From Brevundimonas vitisensis (GTDB taxonomy: Bacteria; Pseudomonadota; Alphaproteobacteria; Caulobacterales; Caulobacteraceae): a stretch of 64,000 nt of DNA. Shown here one piece after another: positions 53,661 through 60,657 of the stretch; the first letter of the stretch is position 1; every line of letters begins with the position of its first letter. The stretch covers positions 868,001 to 932,000 of the forward strand of contig NZ_CP067977.1 of NCBI RefSeq assembly GCF_016656965.1. The letters are read 5' to 3'. The notes below the pieces were generated by a model. It made no database searches. It was not told the DNA's origin and saw only the letters and a list, made by a program, of their open reading frames with translations. Position numbers and translations under genes: made by a program.

Positions 53661-54710
53661 TCACAGCATGCCGAGCGAGCGCAGCCACTGCTCGACCTGT
53701 CCCGGCCATTCGCGCGTGATCGGATCGGCGGTGGCGCGCAGCCCGAAGGCGTGGCCGCCCCTGGCATAGAGGCGCAGGTCGACCGGCACACCAGCGTCGT
53801 TCAGCGCCAGAGCATATGCCATTGGGTGACGAACGTCGTCGACCGGATCATCCATGGCATGAAGGATCAGTGTCGGGGGCGCGTTCGGGCTGATGTCCAC
53901 CCAGGGCGCCAGTTCCAGCTCATTGCGCCGGCGGCCACTGTCCAGCACGCGGGCCGTATAGGCGACGATGGCGAAATCCGGCCGGGGCGATTGCCGGTCC
54001 GCTGCATCGGTCAGCGGATAGGTGCGCGCCTGGGTATTGCTCATGTTCGTCACCAGATAGGCACCGGCAGAAAAGCCGATGACGCCGATCCTGTTCGGAT
54101 CGATGCCATAGTCATCCGCCTGCTCGCGCAGCAGTCCCATCGCGCGCTGGGCGTCTTCCAGACCCAGCAGGATGTCCGGTCGCCGCTGGCGGCCGTTCTC
54201 CCTCGGCCACACCTGCGGTGTCCGGTATTTCAGCACCACGCAGGTCATGCCCTGCCGGACGACCCAGTCGCAGATTTCGGTGCCTTCCAAATCCATCGCC
54301 ACGGCGTAAAACCCGCCGCCGGGCAACACCAGCATCGCGGCCCCTGTATTGCGCCCCTTCGGCCGATAGATCGTCATGGTCGGCCGGGTGACATAGGTGG
54401 CCCAGTGCCACTTCCGCCCGCCCACGGTCGGCGAACCGTTCCCCGTCGCCTCAGGCCGATCGCCGCTGTCCGGCTTGGCCAGAGGGACGTTGGCGGGCCA
54501 GAGCGGGATCTGGGTCCCGTCGGCGTCTGGTTGCCACACGCCTTCGCGTTCGACCTTGGGCACGTCGACGCGGACGGAGGGCCCAGGGATGGGGTTGGCC
54601 GGTCCAACCTGCCCGGTGCGGTCAGGTTCGCCGACTGGACCGGCTTCGCCACAGGCGGCACCCGCCATGCAGATCACGAGGAGTAGATGCGAGAAAGGTC
54701 GTCGCAGCAT
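53661..54710 (-). CDS. Alpha/beta hydrolase lipoprotein (xylanase/esterase-like)
   Basis: The 349-residue protein has a lipoprotein-like signal (LLLVICMAGAAC, cysteine near residue 20). Its alpha/beta hydrolase domain is of the BD-FAE/acetylxylan esterase-like kind: LPGGGFYAVAMD near 128 (oxyanion), GFSAGAYL near 211 (nucleophile Ser), AMDDPVDD near 283 (Asp) and GGHAFGL near 318 (His). It probably removes acyl groups from a glycan. A GGGGGA ribosome binding site lies 12 bases before 54710. It heads an operon with the hypothetical membrane protein. Confidence 0.85.
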   Translation of the reverse strand: MLRRPFSHLLLVICMAGAACGEAGPVGEPDRTGQVGPANPIPGPSVRVDVPKVEREGVWQPDADGTQIPLWPANVPLAKPDSGDRPEATGNGSPTVGGRKWHWATYVTRPTMTIYRPKGRNTGAAMLVLPGGGFYAVAMDLEGTEICDWVVRQGMTCVVLKYRTPQVWPRENGRQRRPDILLGLEDAQRAMGLLREQADDYGIDPNRIGVIGFSAGAYLVTNMSNTQARTYPLTDAADRQSPRPDFAIVAYTARVLDSGRRRNELELAPWVDISPNAPPTLILHAMDDPVDDVRHPMAYALALNDAGVPVDLRLYARGGHAFGLRATADPITREWPGQVEQWLRSLGML

Positions 54711-54743
54711 GATCAACGCGCTTCCCCCAAGCAATGCCTACCG

Positions 54744-56159
54744 TCACAGCCCCTTCACGATCCCCTCGACCATCTTCTTGGCGTCGGCGAACAGCATCAT
54801 GGTGTTGTCGCGGAAGAACAGCTCATTCTCGACCCCGGCATAGCCACTGCCCATGCCGCGCTTGATGAACAGGACGGTGCCGGCCTTTTCGACGTCCAGG
54901 ATCGGCATGCCATAGATGGCGCTGGTCGGGTCGGTCTTGGCGGCGGGATTGGTGACGTCGTTGGCGCCGATGACGAAGGCCACGTCGGCGGATGAGAACT
55001 CGCTGTTGATGTCCTCCAGTTCGAACACCTCGTCATAGGGGACGTTGGCTTCGGCCAGCAGGACGTTCATGTGGCCGGGCATGCGGCCGGCGACGGGGTG
55101 GATGGCGTATTTCACCTCGACCCCCTCCTCCTTCAGCTTGTCGGCCATTTCGCGCAGCGCATGCTGGGCCTGGGCCACGGCCATGCCATAGCCGGGCACG
55201 ATGATGACCTTGGAGGCATTCTTCATGATAAAGGCGGCGTCCTCGGCACTGCCCTGCTTGACCGGGCGCGTCTCCTTGGCCCCGCCGCCCGCCGCGGCCG
55301 TCTCGCCGCCGAACCCGCCCAGGATCACGCTGACAAAGCTGCGGTTCATGCCCTTGCACATGATGTAGCTCAGGATCGCGCCCGACGACCCGACCAGGGC
55401 CCCGGTGATGATCAGGGCGATGTTCTCCAGGGTGAAGCCCAGCGCCGCCGCCGCCCAGCCGGAATAGGAGTTCAGCATCGACACCACGACGGGCATGTCG
55501 GCCCCGCCGATGGGAATGATCAGGGTCGCACCCAGGATCAGGGCGATCAGGAACACCCCCCAGAAGGCCCAGACAGCCGTGCCGCCAGATCCGATCATGA
55601 TCCCGATCAGGAAGATCAGACCCAGGGCCAGGCCGATGTTGATCAGGTGCCGCGCCGGCAGGATGATCGGAGCCCCGCTCATGTTGCCGTTCAGCTTGGC
55701 AAAGGCGATGACCGAGCCGGTGAAGGTGATAGCCCCGATGGCGACGCCCAGCGACAGTTCCACGATCGACAGCACCTTGATGCCGCCCAGCCCGTCCGAA
55801 ATGCCGAAGGCATCGGGGGCATAGACGGCGCCGATCGCCACCAGACAGGCCGCCATGCCGACCAGGCTGTGGAAGGCGGCGACCAGTTGCGGCATGTCGG
55901 TCATGGCCACGCGCTTGGCGATCAGGGCCCCTGCCCCACCGCCGACGATCACCCCGCCCGCAATCAGGCCCAGTGTCAGCGGATCCAGCGCCTCGCTGGC
56001 CCACAGCGTCAGCAGGGTGACCGCGATGGCCACGCCCATGCCGATCATGCCGAAGGTATTGCCCTGACGGCTCGTCTCGGGGCTGGACAGCCCCCGCAGG
56101 CTCAGGATGAACAGGACGCCGGAGACCAGATAGGCCAGGGCCGCGATGGATGCGTTCAT
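54744..56159 (-). CDS. pntB: NAD(P) transhydrogenase subunit beta
   Basis: This 471-residue proton-translocating subunit couples hydride transfer from NADH to NADP+ to proton entry. It has nine membrane helices in the first 260 residues and a C-terminal NADP-binding domain III with VPGYGMAVAQAQHALREM near residue 320 and IGANDVTNPAAKTDP near 397. It is the last gene of the pnt operon, 54 bases after a small membrane gene, and supplies the membrane and NADP parts of the enzyme. Confidence 0.96.
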   Translation of the reverse strand: MNASIAALAYLVSGVLFILSLRGLSSPETSRQGNTFGMIGMGVAIAVTLLTLWASEALDPLTLGLIAGGVIVGGGAGALIAKRVAMTDMPQLVAAFHSLVGMAACLVAIGAVYAPDAFGISDGLGGIKVLSIVELSLGVAIGAITFTGSVIAFAKLNGNMSGAPIILPARHLINIGLALGLIFLIGIMIGSGGTAVWAFWGVFLIALILGATLIIPIGGADMPVVVSMLNSYSGWAAAALGFTLENIALIITGALVGSSGAILSYIMCKGMNRSFVSVILGGFGGETAAAGGGAKETRPVKQGSAEDAAFIMKNASKVIIVPGYGMAVAQAQHALREMADKLKEEGVEVKYAIHPVAGRMPGHMNVLLAEANVPYDEVFELEDINSEFSSADVAFVIGANDVTNPAAKTDPTSAIYGMPILDVEKAGTVLFIKRGMGSGYAGVENELFFRDNTMMLFADAKKMVEGIVKGL

Positions 56160-56213
56160 GTGGTCAGGTCCCCCAGCAGTCGGTCGAAATCGGTAGTCTG
56201 GATGATTGGCAGT

Positions 56214-56504
56214 TCACGACCGCCCCTCCGGCGGGCAGGCGGTGCGGGCCAGGCGCCACAGGGCGGCGGTGATGAACAGGGGCCCGACGAAGACCATGGC
56301 CCAGTCGAACACGCTCATGGCCCGCTCCTGCACCACGATCCGCGTCAGGATGGAGGCGAAGATCAGCACCACGCCGCAGTCGCTGAAGCGCAGCCGCTTG
56401 ATCGGATCCTTTTCCCGCACCCAGGTCCACAGCCACATGGCCATGCCCAGACCCGTGGCGATCCACGAGGCGAACAGCGCGAGCTGGGCAGGCTGAAAGC
56501 TCAT
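56214..56504 (-). CDS. Small membrane protein within the pnt operon
   Basis: The 96-residue protein has three hydrophobic helices: QLALFASWIATGLGMAMWLW, CGVVLIFASILTRIVV and WAMVFVGPLFITAALWRLAR. Its ATG overlaps the pntA part 2 stop by four bases (ATGA), so it is translationally coupled to it, and pntB follows 54 bases on. It is not a standard transhydrogenase subunit. An assembly or regulatory role for the complex is suggested by position only. Confidence 0.7.
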   Translation of the reverse strand: MSFQPAQLALFASWIATGLGMAMWLWTWVREKDPIKRLRFSDCGVVLIFASILTRIVVQERAMSVFDWAMVFVGPLFITAALWRLARTACPPEGRS

Positions 56505-56848
56505 GACGCGGGGGTAGCCTCGACCGGCTTGGCGGGCCGTTCCTTCTTCTTGTACATCGCCAGCATCCGCCGGGTGACCATGAAGCCGCCGAAGATGTTG
56601 ACCGAGGCCAGGGTGACCGCTGCCACGCCCGCGCCCTTGGCGATCCAGGCGTTGGGGCCCGCGACATCCTGCGACACCGCCGCCGCCGCGATCAGCCCAC
56701 CGACGATGATGACGCTGGAAATGGCATTGGTCACCGCCATCAGCGGCGTGTGCAGGGCCGGCGTCACGCTCCAGACGACATAGTAGCCGACGAAGATCGC
56801 CAGCACGAAGATGGCCAGCCGGAAGATGGTGGGATCGACGTGTTCCAT
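56501..56848 (-). CDS. pntAB: NAD(P) transhydrogenase subunit alpha part 2 (membrane part)
   Basis: The 115-residue protein carries the three or four membrane helices that form the C-terminal part of the alpha subunit in species where alpha is split: VGYYVVWSVTPALHTPLMAVTNA near residues 20-42 (two adjacent segments: VGYYVVWSVTPALHT and PLMAVTNAIS), then IVGGLIAAAA and NIFGGFMVTRRMLAMY near 84-99. Together with the soluble NAD-binding part and PntB it forms the proton channel. Its ATG overlaps the upstream small gene's stop (TGATG). Confidence 0.93.
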   Translation of the reverse strand: MEHVDPTIFRLAIFVLAIFVGYYVVWSVTPALHTPLMAVTNAISSVIIVGGLIAAAAVSQDVAGPNAWIAKGAGVAAVTLASVNIFGGFMVTRRMLAMYKKKERPAKPVEATPAS

Positions 56849-57099
56849 CAGGCACCTCTGTTTTGAATGCGCTCGTCAATGCTTAGCAAGACGAGCAAAA
56901 CTCCACCTTGCACGACAACGGCCGCTGCCCTGCTCAGCAGTGTTAAGATTGTCGAGATCGGATCACCATTCACGGTGATGCTAGGGGGCGACATGAGCCC
57001 AACCTCGCGAAGACCCGAAATCAGCACCAAGACGAGGCCAAGAAAGATCAAACACCAAGCGATAGCCTGTAAAAACTGGCGTAAATTCTCGGAAAGCAT
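56848..57099 (-). CDS. Small membrane protein inserted between the two pnt alpha genes
   Basis: The 83-residue protein has two membrane helices: AIAWCLIFLGLVLVLISGL (residues about 13-31) and a second AAAVVVQGGVLLVLLSIDERI near 57-77. It overlaps pntAA and pntAB by one base each (TGATG at both ends), so it is built into the operon. Its coding sequence is clearly AT-richer than its neighbours. I do not recognise it; split pnt alpha genes are normally adjacent, so this gene is unusual. Confidence 0.65.
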   Translation of the reverse strand: MLSENLRQFLQAIAWCLIFLGLVLVLISGLREVGLMSPPSITVNGDPISTILTLLSRAAAVVVQGGVLLVLLSIDERIQNRGA

Positions 57100-58229
57100 C
57101 AGTGCAGCCCCTCATGCACCACTGCCCCGCCATGGGTGACGACGGCGGCCTTAAGGATCTCGTCTTCCAGGTCCAGGGCCACGGCCCCGTCCTTGATCAG
57201 CAGGCCCGCGAAGGCGACCAGATTCTTGGCATAGAGGGCGCTGGCATCGGCGGCGATCCGGCCGGGCAGGTTGGTATGGCCTACGATCTGGACGCCGTTC
57301 GGGGTGGTGATGACCTCGCCCGCCCGAGCTCCCTCGACATTGCCGCCTGCCTCGACGGCCAGGTCAATCAGGACCGAACCCGGCTTCATGGTCGCCACCT
57401 GATCGGCGGTGACCAGGACGGGCGCGGCCCGGCCGGGGATCAGGGCGGTGGTGATGACCACATCCTGCTTTTTGATGTGTTCGCCGGTCAGGGCCGCCTG
57501 CTTGGCCTGATATTCGGCGCTCATCGGCTTGGCATAGCCACCGGCGGTCTGGGCGTTTTTGAACTCCTCGTCCTCGACGGCCAGGAATTTCGCGCCCAGC
57601 GATTCGACCTGCTCCTTGGTCGCGGGCCGCACGTCGGTGGCGGTGACGACGGCCCCCAGACGCCGCGCCGTGGCAATGGCCTGAAGGCCCGCAACGCCCA
57701 CGCCCATGACGAAGACCTTGGCCGGGGCGACCGTGCCCGCCGCCGTCATCATCATTGGGAAGCCCTTGCCATAGGCATAGGCCCCCTCGATCACCGCCCG
57801 GTATCCGGCCAGATTGGCCTGGGACGACAGGGCGTCCATAACCTGGGCCCGGGTGATCCGGGGCACGAATTCCATGGCAAAGGCGGTGACGCCCGCGCTG
57901 GCCAGGGTCGCGACGGTCTCCTTGTCGCGCCAGGCATCCAGAAGGGCGACCACGATCGCGCCGGGCTTCAGCGCGCTGGTTTCCTGAGCCGTCGGCCCGC
58001 GCACCTTCAACAGAATGTCCGCCCCGGCCAGCACGCTGGCGATATCGGCGGCGACGGTCGCCCCGGCGGCGGCATAGTCGGCGTCGGGGATGGACGATCC
58101 GGTTCCCGTCCCGGCCTCGACCGTGACGGTCGCGCCCATGGACACGAACTTCTTCACCGTCTCCGGCGTGAGGGCACATCGCGTTTCGCCGTCTCGGCGC
58201 TCGCGGGTCACGGCAATGGCAAAGGCCAA
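57099..58229 (-). CDS. pntAA: NAD(P) transhydrogenase subunit alpha part 1 (NAD-binding)
   Basis: The 376-residue soluble subunit has an alanine dehydrogenase-like fold: RERRDGETRCALTPETVKKF near the N-terminus, GAYAYGKGFPMMMTAAGT near 147-164, and the NAD-binding GVGVAGLQAIATARRLGA near 176. It oxidises NADH on the cytoplasmic face of the transhydrogenase. First gene of the pnt operon. A TTG start with a GGGGAG ribosome binding site six bases upstream is used. Confidence 0.95.
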   Translation of the reverse strand: MAFAIAVTRERRDGETRCALTPETVKKFVSMGATVTVEAGTGTGSSIPDADYAAAGATVAADIASVLAGADILLKVRGPTAQETSALKPGAIVVALLDAWRDKETVATLASAGVTAFAMEFVPRITRAQVMDALSSQANLAGYRAVIEGAYAYGKGFPMMMTAAGTVAPAKVFVMGVGVAGLQAIATARRLGAVVTATDVRPATKEQVESLGAKFLAVEDEEFKNAQTAGGYAKPMSAEYQAKQAALTGEHIKKQDVVITTALIPGRAAPVLVTADQVATMKPGSVLIDLAVEAGGNVEGARAGEVITTPNGVQIVGHTNLPGRIAADASALYAKNLVAFAGLLIKDGAVALDLEDEILKAAVVTHGGAVVHEGLH

Positions 58230-58267
58230 GCGAATCTCCCCGTTCCTGTCATCAGGATCGGATCGAC

Positions 58268-58295
58268 GTTAGGCGGAACGGGGGTGTCAGGTCAA
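58268..58295 (-). promoter_or_regulatory. Possible promoter of the pnt operon
   Basis: On the minus strand TTGACC (58295-58290), 16 bases, then CCTAAC (58273-58268) lies about 40 bases before the pntAA start. The -35 is good and the -10 moderate. Confidence 0.35.
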
Positions 58296-58360
58296 AGCGG
58301 ATAGGCGATGAAACGCATGATCCGTGCTCTGACGGCGGCCTCGCGGCGGCCGGGATGGAA

Positions 58361-58618
58361 TCAATGCGCGGCGGGCTTGGACTTCAGCGCGAAAAATCCG
58401 ATCACGGCAAAGACGACGGCCGCTCCGGCCCCCATCACGAAGCTGCCGCCCGGCTGGAACCACAGCGTCAGGAACAGCAGGACGGCACCCACGGCCAGCG
58501 AGCCCCACTTGGCCAGGTTCATGAACAGCGCATAGGTCGATTCCTGCTCGCCGATGGCCTGGCTGCCGCGCAGATAGGCTTGGGCGTCCTGATCGGCGGG
58601 CTTGTGCGGGTCGGCCAT
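58361..58618 (-). CDS. aa3-type cytochrome c oxidase subunit IV family protein
   Basis: The 85-residue protein has one or two hydrophobic helices (WGSLAVGAVLLFLTLWF and GAGAAVVFAVIGFFAL) after a conserved soluble start with YALFMNLAKWG, the pattern of the alphaproteobacterial aa3 oxidase subunit IV family. It would associate with the terminal oxidase in the inner membrane; the main oxidase genes are not in the window. It lies upstream of the pnt operon on the same strand, 131 bases before pntAA. Confidence 0.85.
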   Translation of the reverse strand: MADPHKPADQDAQAYLRGSQAIGEQESTYALFMNLAKWGSLAVGAVLLFLTLWFQPGGSFVMGAGAAVVFAVIGFFALKSKPAAH

Positions 58619-58694
58619 GGGAGAGGTTCCGGTCTGGGAAGGCAATTGAAGTCGGTCGTCTTATAGCGATGCAGGCAAAAGGCTCAAGCGGTCC

Positions 58695-59264
58695 TCAACC
58701 GTCGATCAGTCCCTGGATGGTGGTGGCCACCCGCTCGCACATCCGCTCGCATTCTTCGGGGCTCAGGCCAAAGCCGCCCCCCATGTCCCGGCTGACCGAC
58801 ATGCCCATCATCATGCCCGCCACCATTCGCGCCCGGACAATGGCGTCTTCGCCGCCGATCCACTCGGCAAAGGGGATGAAGAATCGGTCGGCCGAAGAGC
58901 GCTGCACGACCTCGGCCGCCTTGGGCGAGCCGATGGACCGCAGCATGATGGCGAATAGCCGCAGCTTTTCCTCATTGGGTGCGCCATAGACCAGCTCGTG
59001 CGCCATCCGGCGGCCGAAATCGGCGCGGTCGCCCTCCATCAGGTCGGACTTGTTGGTGCAGCTGTCGAGCACGGCCGAGAACAGCTCTTCCTTCGAGCCG
59101 AAATAGCGCGAGATCAGAGCCGGATCGACGCCGACGTCACGCGCCACGTCGCGGATGCCGACCTCTTCATAGCTTGCAGCCGCGAACCGGCGATTCGCCG
59201 CCTCGAGAATGGCTGTGCGCGTGGCAAGCGCGTTCCTGGGTCGCGGGCCGCAAACCGGCAACAA
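58695..59264 (-). CDS. TetR/AcrR family repressor of the RND efflux operon
   Basis: The 189-residue regulator has an N-terminal TetR DNA-binding domain (AILEAANRRFAAASYEEVG near 18-36, then IRDVARDVGVDPALISRYF near 37-55, GSKEELF) and a helical ligand-binding C-terminal domain with a methionine-rich segment (ARMVAGMMMGMSV). It is divergent from the efflux operon across 168 bases that contain a TetR-type palindrome over the operon promoter, so it most likely represses the pump until bound by a substrate. A TTG start with GGAG six bases upstream is used. Confidence 0.9.
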   Translation of the reverse strand: MLPVCGPRPRNALATRTAILEAANRRFAAASYEEVGIRDVARDVGVDPALISRYFGSKEELFSAVLDSCTNKSDLMEGDRADFGRRMAHELVYGAPNEEKLRLFAIMLRSIGSPKAAEVVQRSSADRFFIPFAEWIGGEDAIVRARMVAGMMMGMSVSRDMGGGFGLSPEECERMCERVATTIQGLIDG

Positions 59265-59317
59265 TTCGATCTCCGTGGATAATGTCCCCAGACTTCATAT
59301 GGCTTTGTCATCCGCTG

Positions 59318-59346
59318 TTGACAAGCGGAGCCTTCATCACCATTAA
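59318..59346 (+). promoter_or_regulatory. Promoter of the RND efflux operon
   Basis: A perfect TTGACA (59318-59323), 17 bases, then CATTAA (59341-59346) stands 87 bases before the adaptor ATG. The -10 runs into the TetR-type operator. TTGTCA with CATATG 17 bases away on the opposite strand, overlapping the same -35, could drive the regulator gene. Confidence 0.6.
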
Positions 59347-59365
59347 GTCACCAAGCGTTGACTAA
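59344..59365 (+). promoter_or_regulatory. Candidate TetR operator
   Basis: TAAGTCA (59344-59350) and TGACTAA (59359-59365) form a near-perfect dyad with an eight-base centre. It overlaps the -10 and likely start point of the efflux promoter. A related half, GTTGACAAGCGG at 59317, resembles GTTGACTAACGG at 59357 exactly 40 bases on, suggesting a second site on the same helix face. Confidence 0.55.
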
Positions 59366-59432
59366 CGGCCTCCTCCCCGATCGCCTTGGTCTCGCTCGAC
59401 AGGGAATCCGCCCGACAGGGAGTTGTACGCCG

Positions 59433-60635
59433 ATGCGCGTGCTGAAGACATTTGCCGTGTCCGTCATGCTGACGGCCGCGCTTTACGGCTGTTCGCAATC
59501 CGAGGCCCAGGCCCCAGCGCCCAGTGCGCCCGCCGTCTCCGTCGCTGTGCCTCTGGTGCAGCAGGTGGTGGACTGGGACGACTTCGTCGGCCGGTTCGAG
59601 GCCACCCAAACGGTCGACGTCCGCGCCCGCGTCGGCGGCTATGTGCAACAGGTTCACTTCCGTGACGGCCAGTATGTGCGCCGCGGCCAGCTGCTGTTCA
59701 GCCTGGACCCCCGCCCGGCCCAGGCCGCCCTCGCCGCCGCCCGGGCCCAGCTGGCCCAGGCCCAGGCCCAGGTCGATCTGGCCCGCACCGAACTGGCGCG
59801 GTCGGAGGCCCTGTTTGCGTCCCAGGCCGTGTCCCAGGCCGAGGTGGATCAGCGCCGCGGGGCTGTCCTGACGGCCGAGGCCGCCATCGCCGGTGCCCAG
59901 GCCAACGTCCGCGCCCGCCAGCTGGATCTGGAGTTCACCCGCGTCACCGCCCCGGTGTCCGGCACGGTCTCGGATCGCCGCATCGATGCGGGCAATCTGG
60001 TTGCCGGCGGATCGTCGGCCGGCGACGTCCTGACCACCATCGTTTCGGCCGCACCGATCTATTTCGTCTTTGAAGGCTCCGAGGCCCTGCTGCTGAAATA
60101 TCAGCGCGACGCCCGCAACGGTTCCGCCGCCCCGGTGCGCATCCGCCTGCAGGACGAGGGCGAGTATCGCTGGTCCGGCACGCTGGACTTTACCGACAAC
60201 GCCCTGGACCCCGCCTCGGGCACCATCCGCCTGCGCGCCGTGGTGGCCAATAGCGACGGCTTCCTGAAGCCCGGCCTGTTCGGTCATGCCCGCGTCGCCG
60301 GCGGCACCCCCTATCAGGCCATGCTGGTCCCCGACGCCGCCATCGGCACCGATCAGGCGCGCAAGGTCGTCTATGTCGTCGCCGCCGACGGCAGTGTGAC
60401 GCCGCGCCCGGTGGTTCTGGGCCCCCTGGCCGACGGCCTGCGGGTTATCCGCTCGGGCATCGCGCCGACCGACCGCGTCATCGTCAACGGTCTGCAACGG
60501 GTCATGCCGGGTCAGAAGGTCAATCCGACCGTGGTCCGCATCACGCCCCAGCCGCGCACGGACCAGGCACCCGTGACCACCGCACCGCCTGCCGCCACCG
60601 CAACCGCGGCGGGCGCTCTGCCCTCGGGCGACTGA
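59433..60635 (+). CDS. RND efflux periplasmic adaptor subunit (membrane fusion protein)
   Basis: The 400-residue lipoprotein (signal ending ALYGC, cysteine near residue 20) is of the AcrA/MexA family. It has a lipoyl half VDVRARVGGYVQQVHFRDG near 65-83, an alanine/glutamine-rich coiled coil AAARAQLAQAQAQVDLART near 104-122, the second lipoyl half ITRVTAPVSGTVSDRR near 170-185, and a beta-barrel C-terminal part. It links the inner membrane pump to the outer membrane channel. ATG at 59433 was chosen because the lipoprotein signal begins there. The pump gene follows after 22 bases. Confidence 0.95.
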   Translation: MRVLKTFAVSVMLTAALYGCSQSEAQAPAPSAPAVSVAVPLVQQVVDWDDFVGRFEATQTVDVRARVGGYVQQVHFRDGQYVRRGQLLFSLDPRPAQAALAAARAQLAQAQAQVDLARTELARSEALFASQAVSQAEVDQRRGAVLTAEAAIAGAQANVRARQLDLEFTRVTAPVSGTVSDRRIDAGNLVAGGSSAGDVLTTIVSAAPIYFVFEGSEALLLKYQRDARNGSAAPVRIRLQDEGEYRWSGTLDFTDNALDPASGTIRLRAVVANSDGFLKPGLFGHARVAGGTPYQAMLVPDAAIGTDQARKVVYVVAADGSVTPRPVVLGPLADGLRVIRSGIAPTDRVIVNGLQRVMPGQKVNPTVVRITPQPRTDQAPVTTAPPAATATAAGALPSGD

Positions 60636-60657
60636 TCGACAGGACCGGCGCAACGCC

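Noticed and set aside
55071..56783. 570-codon plus-strand frame across the pnt genes
   Set aside because: It is antisense to pntB and its neighbours, whose identity is certain, and has only His/Asp/Gln-rich sequence.
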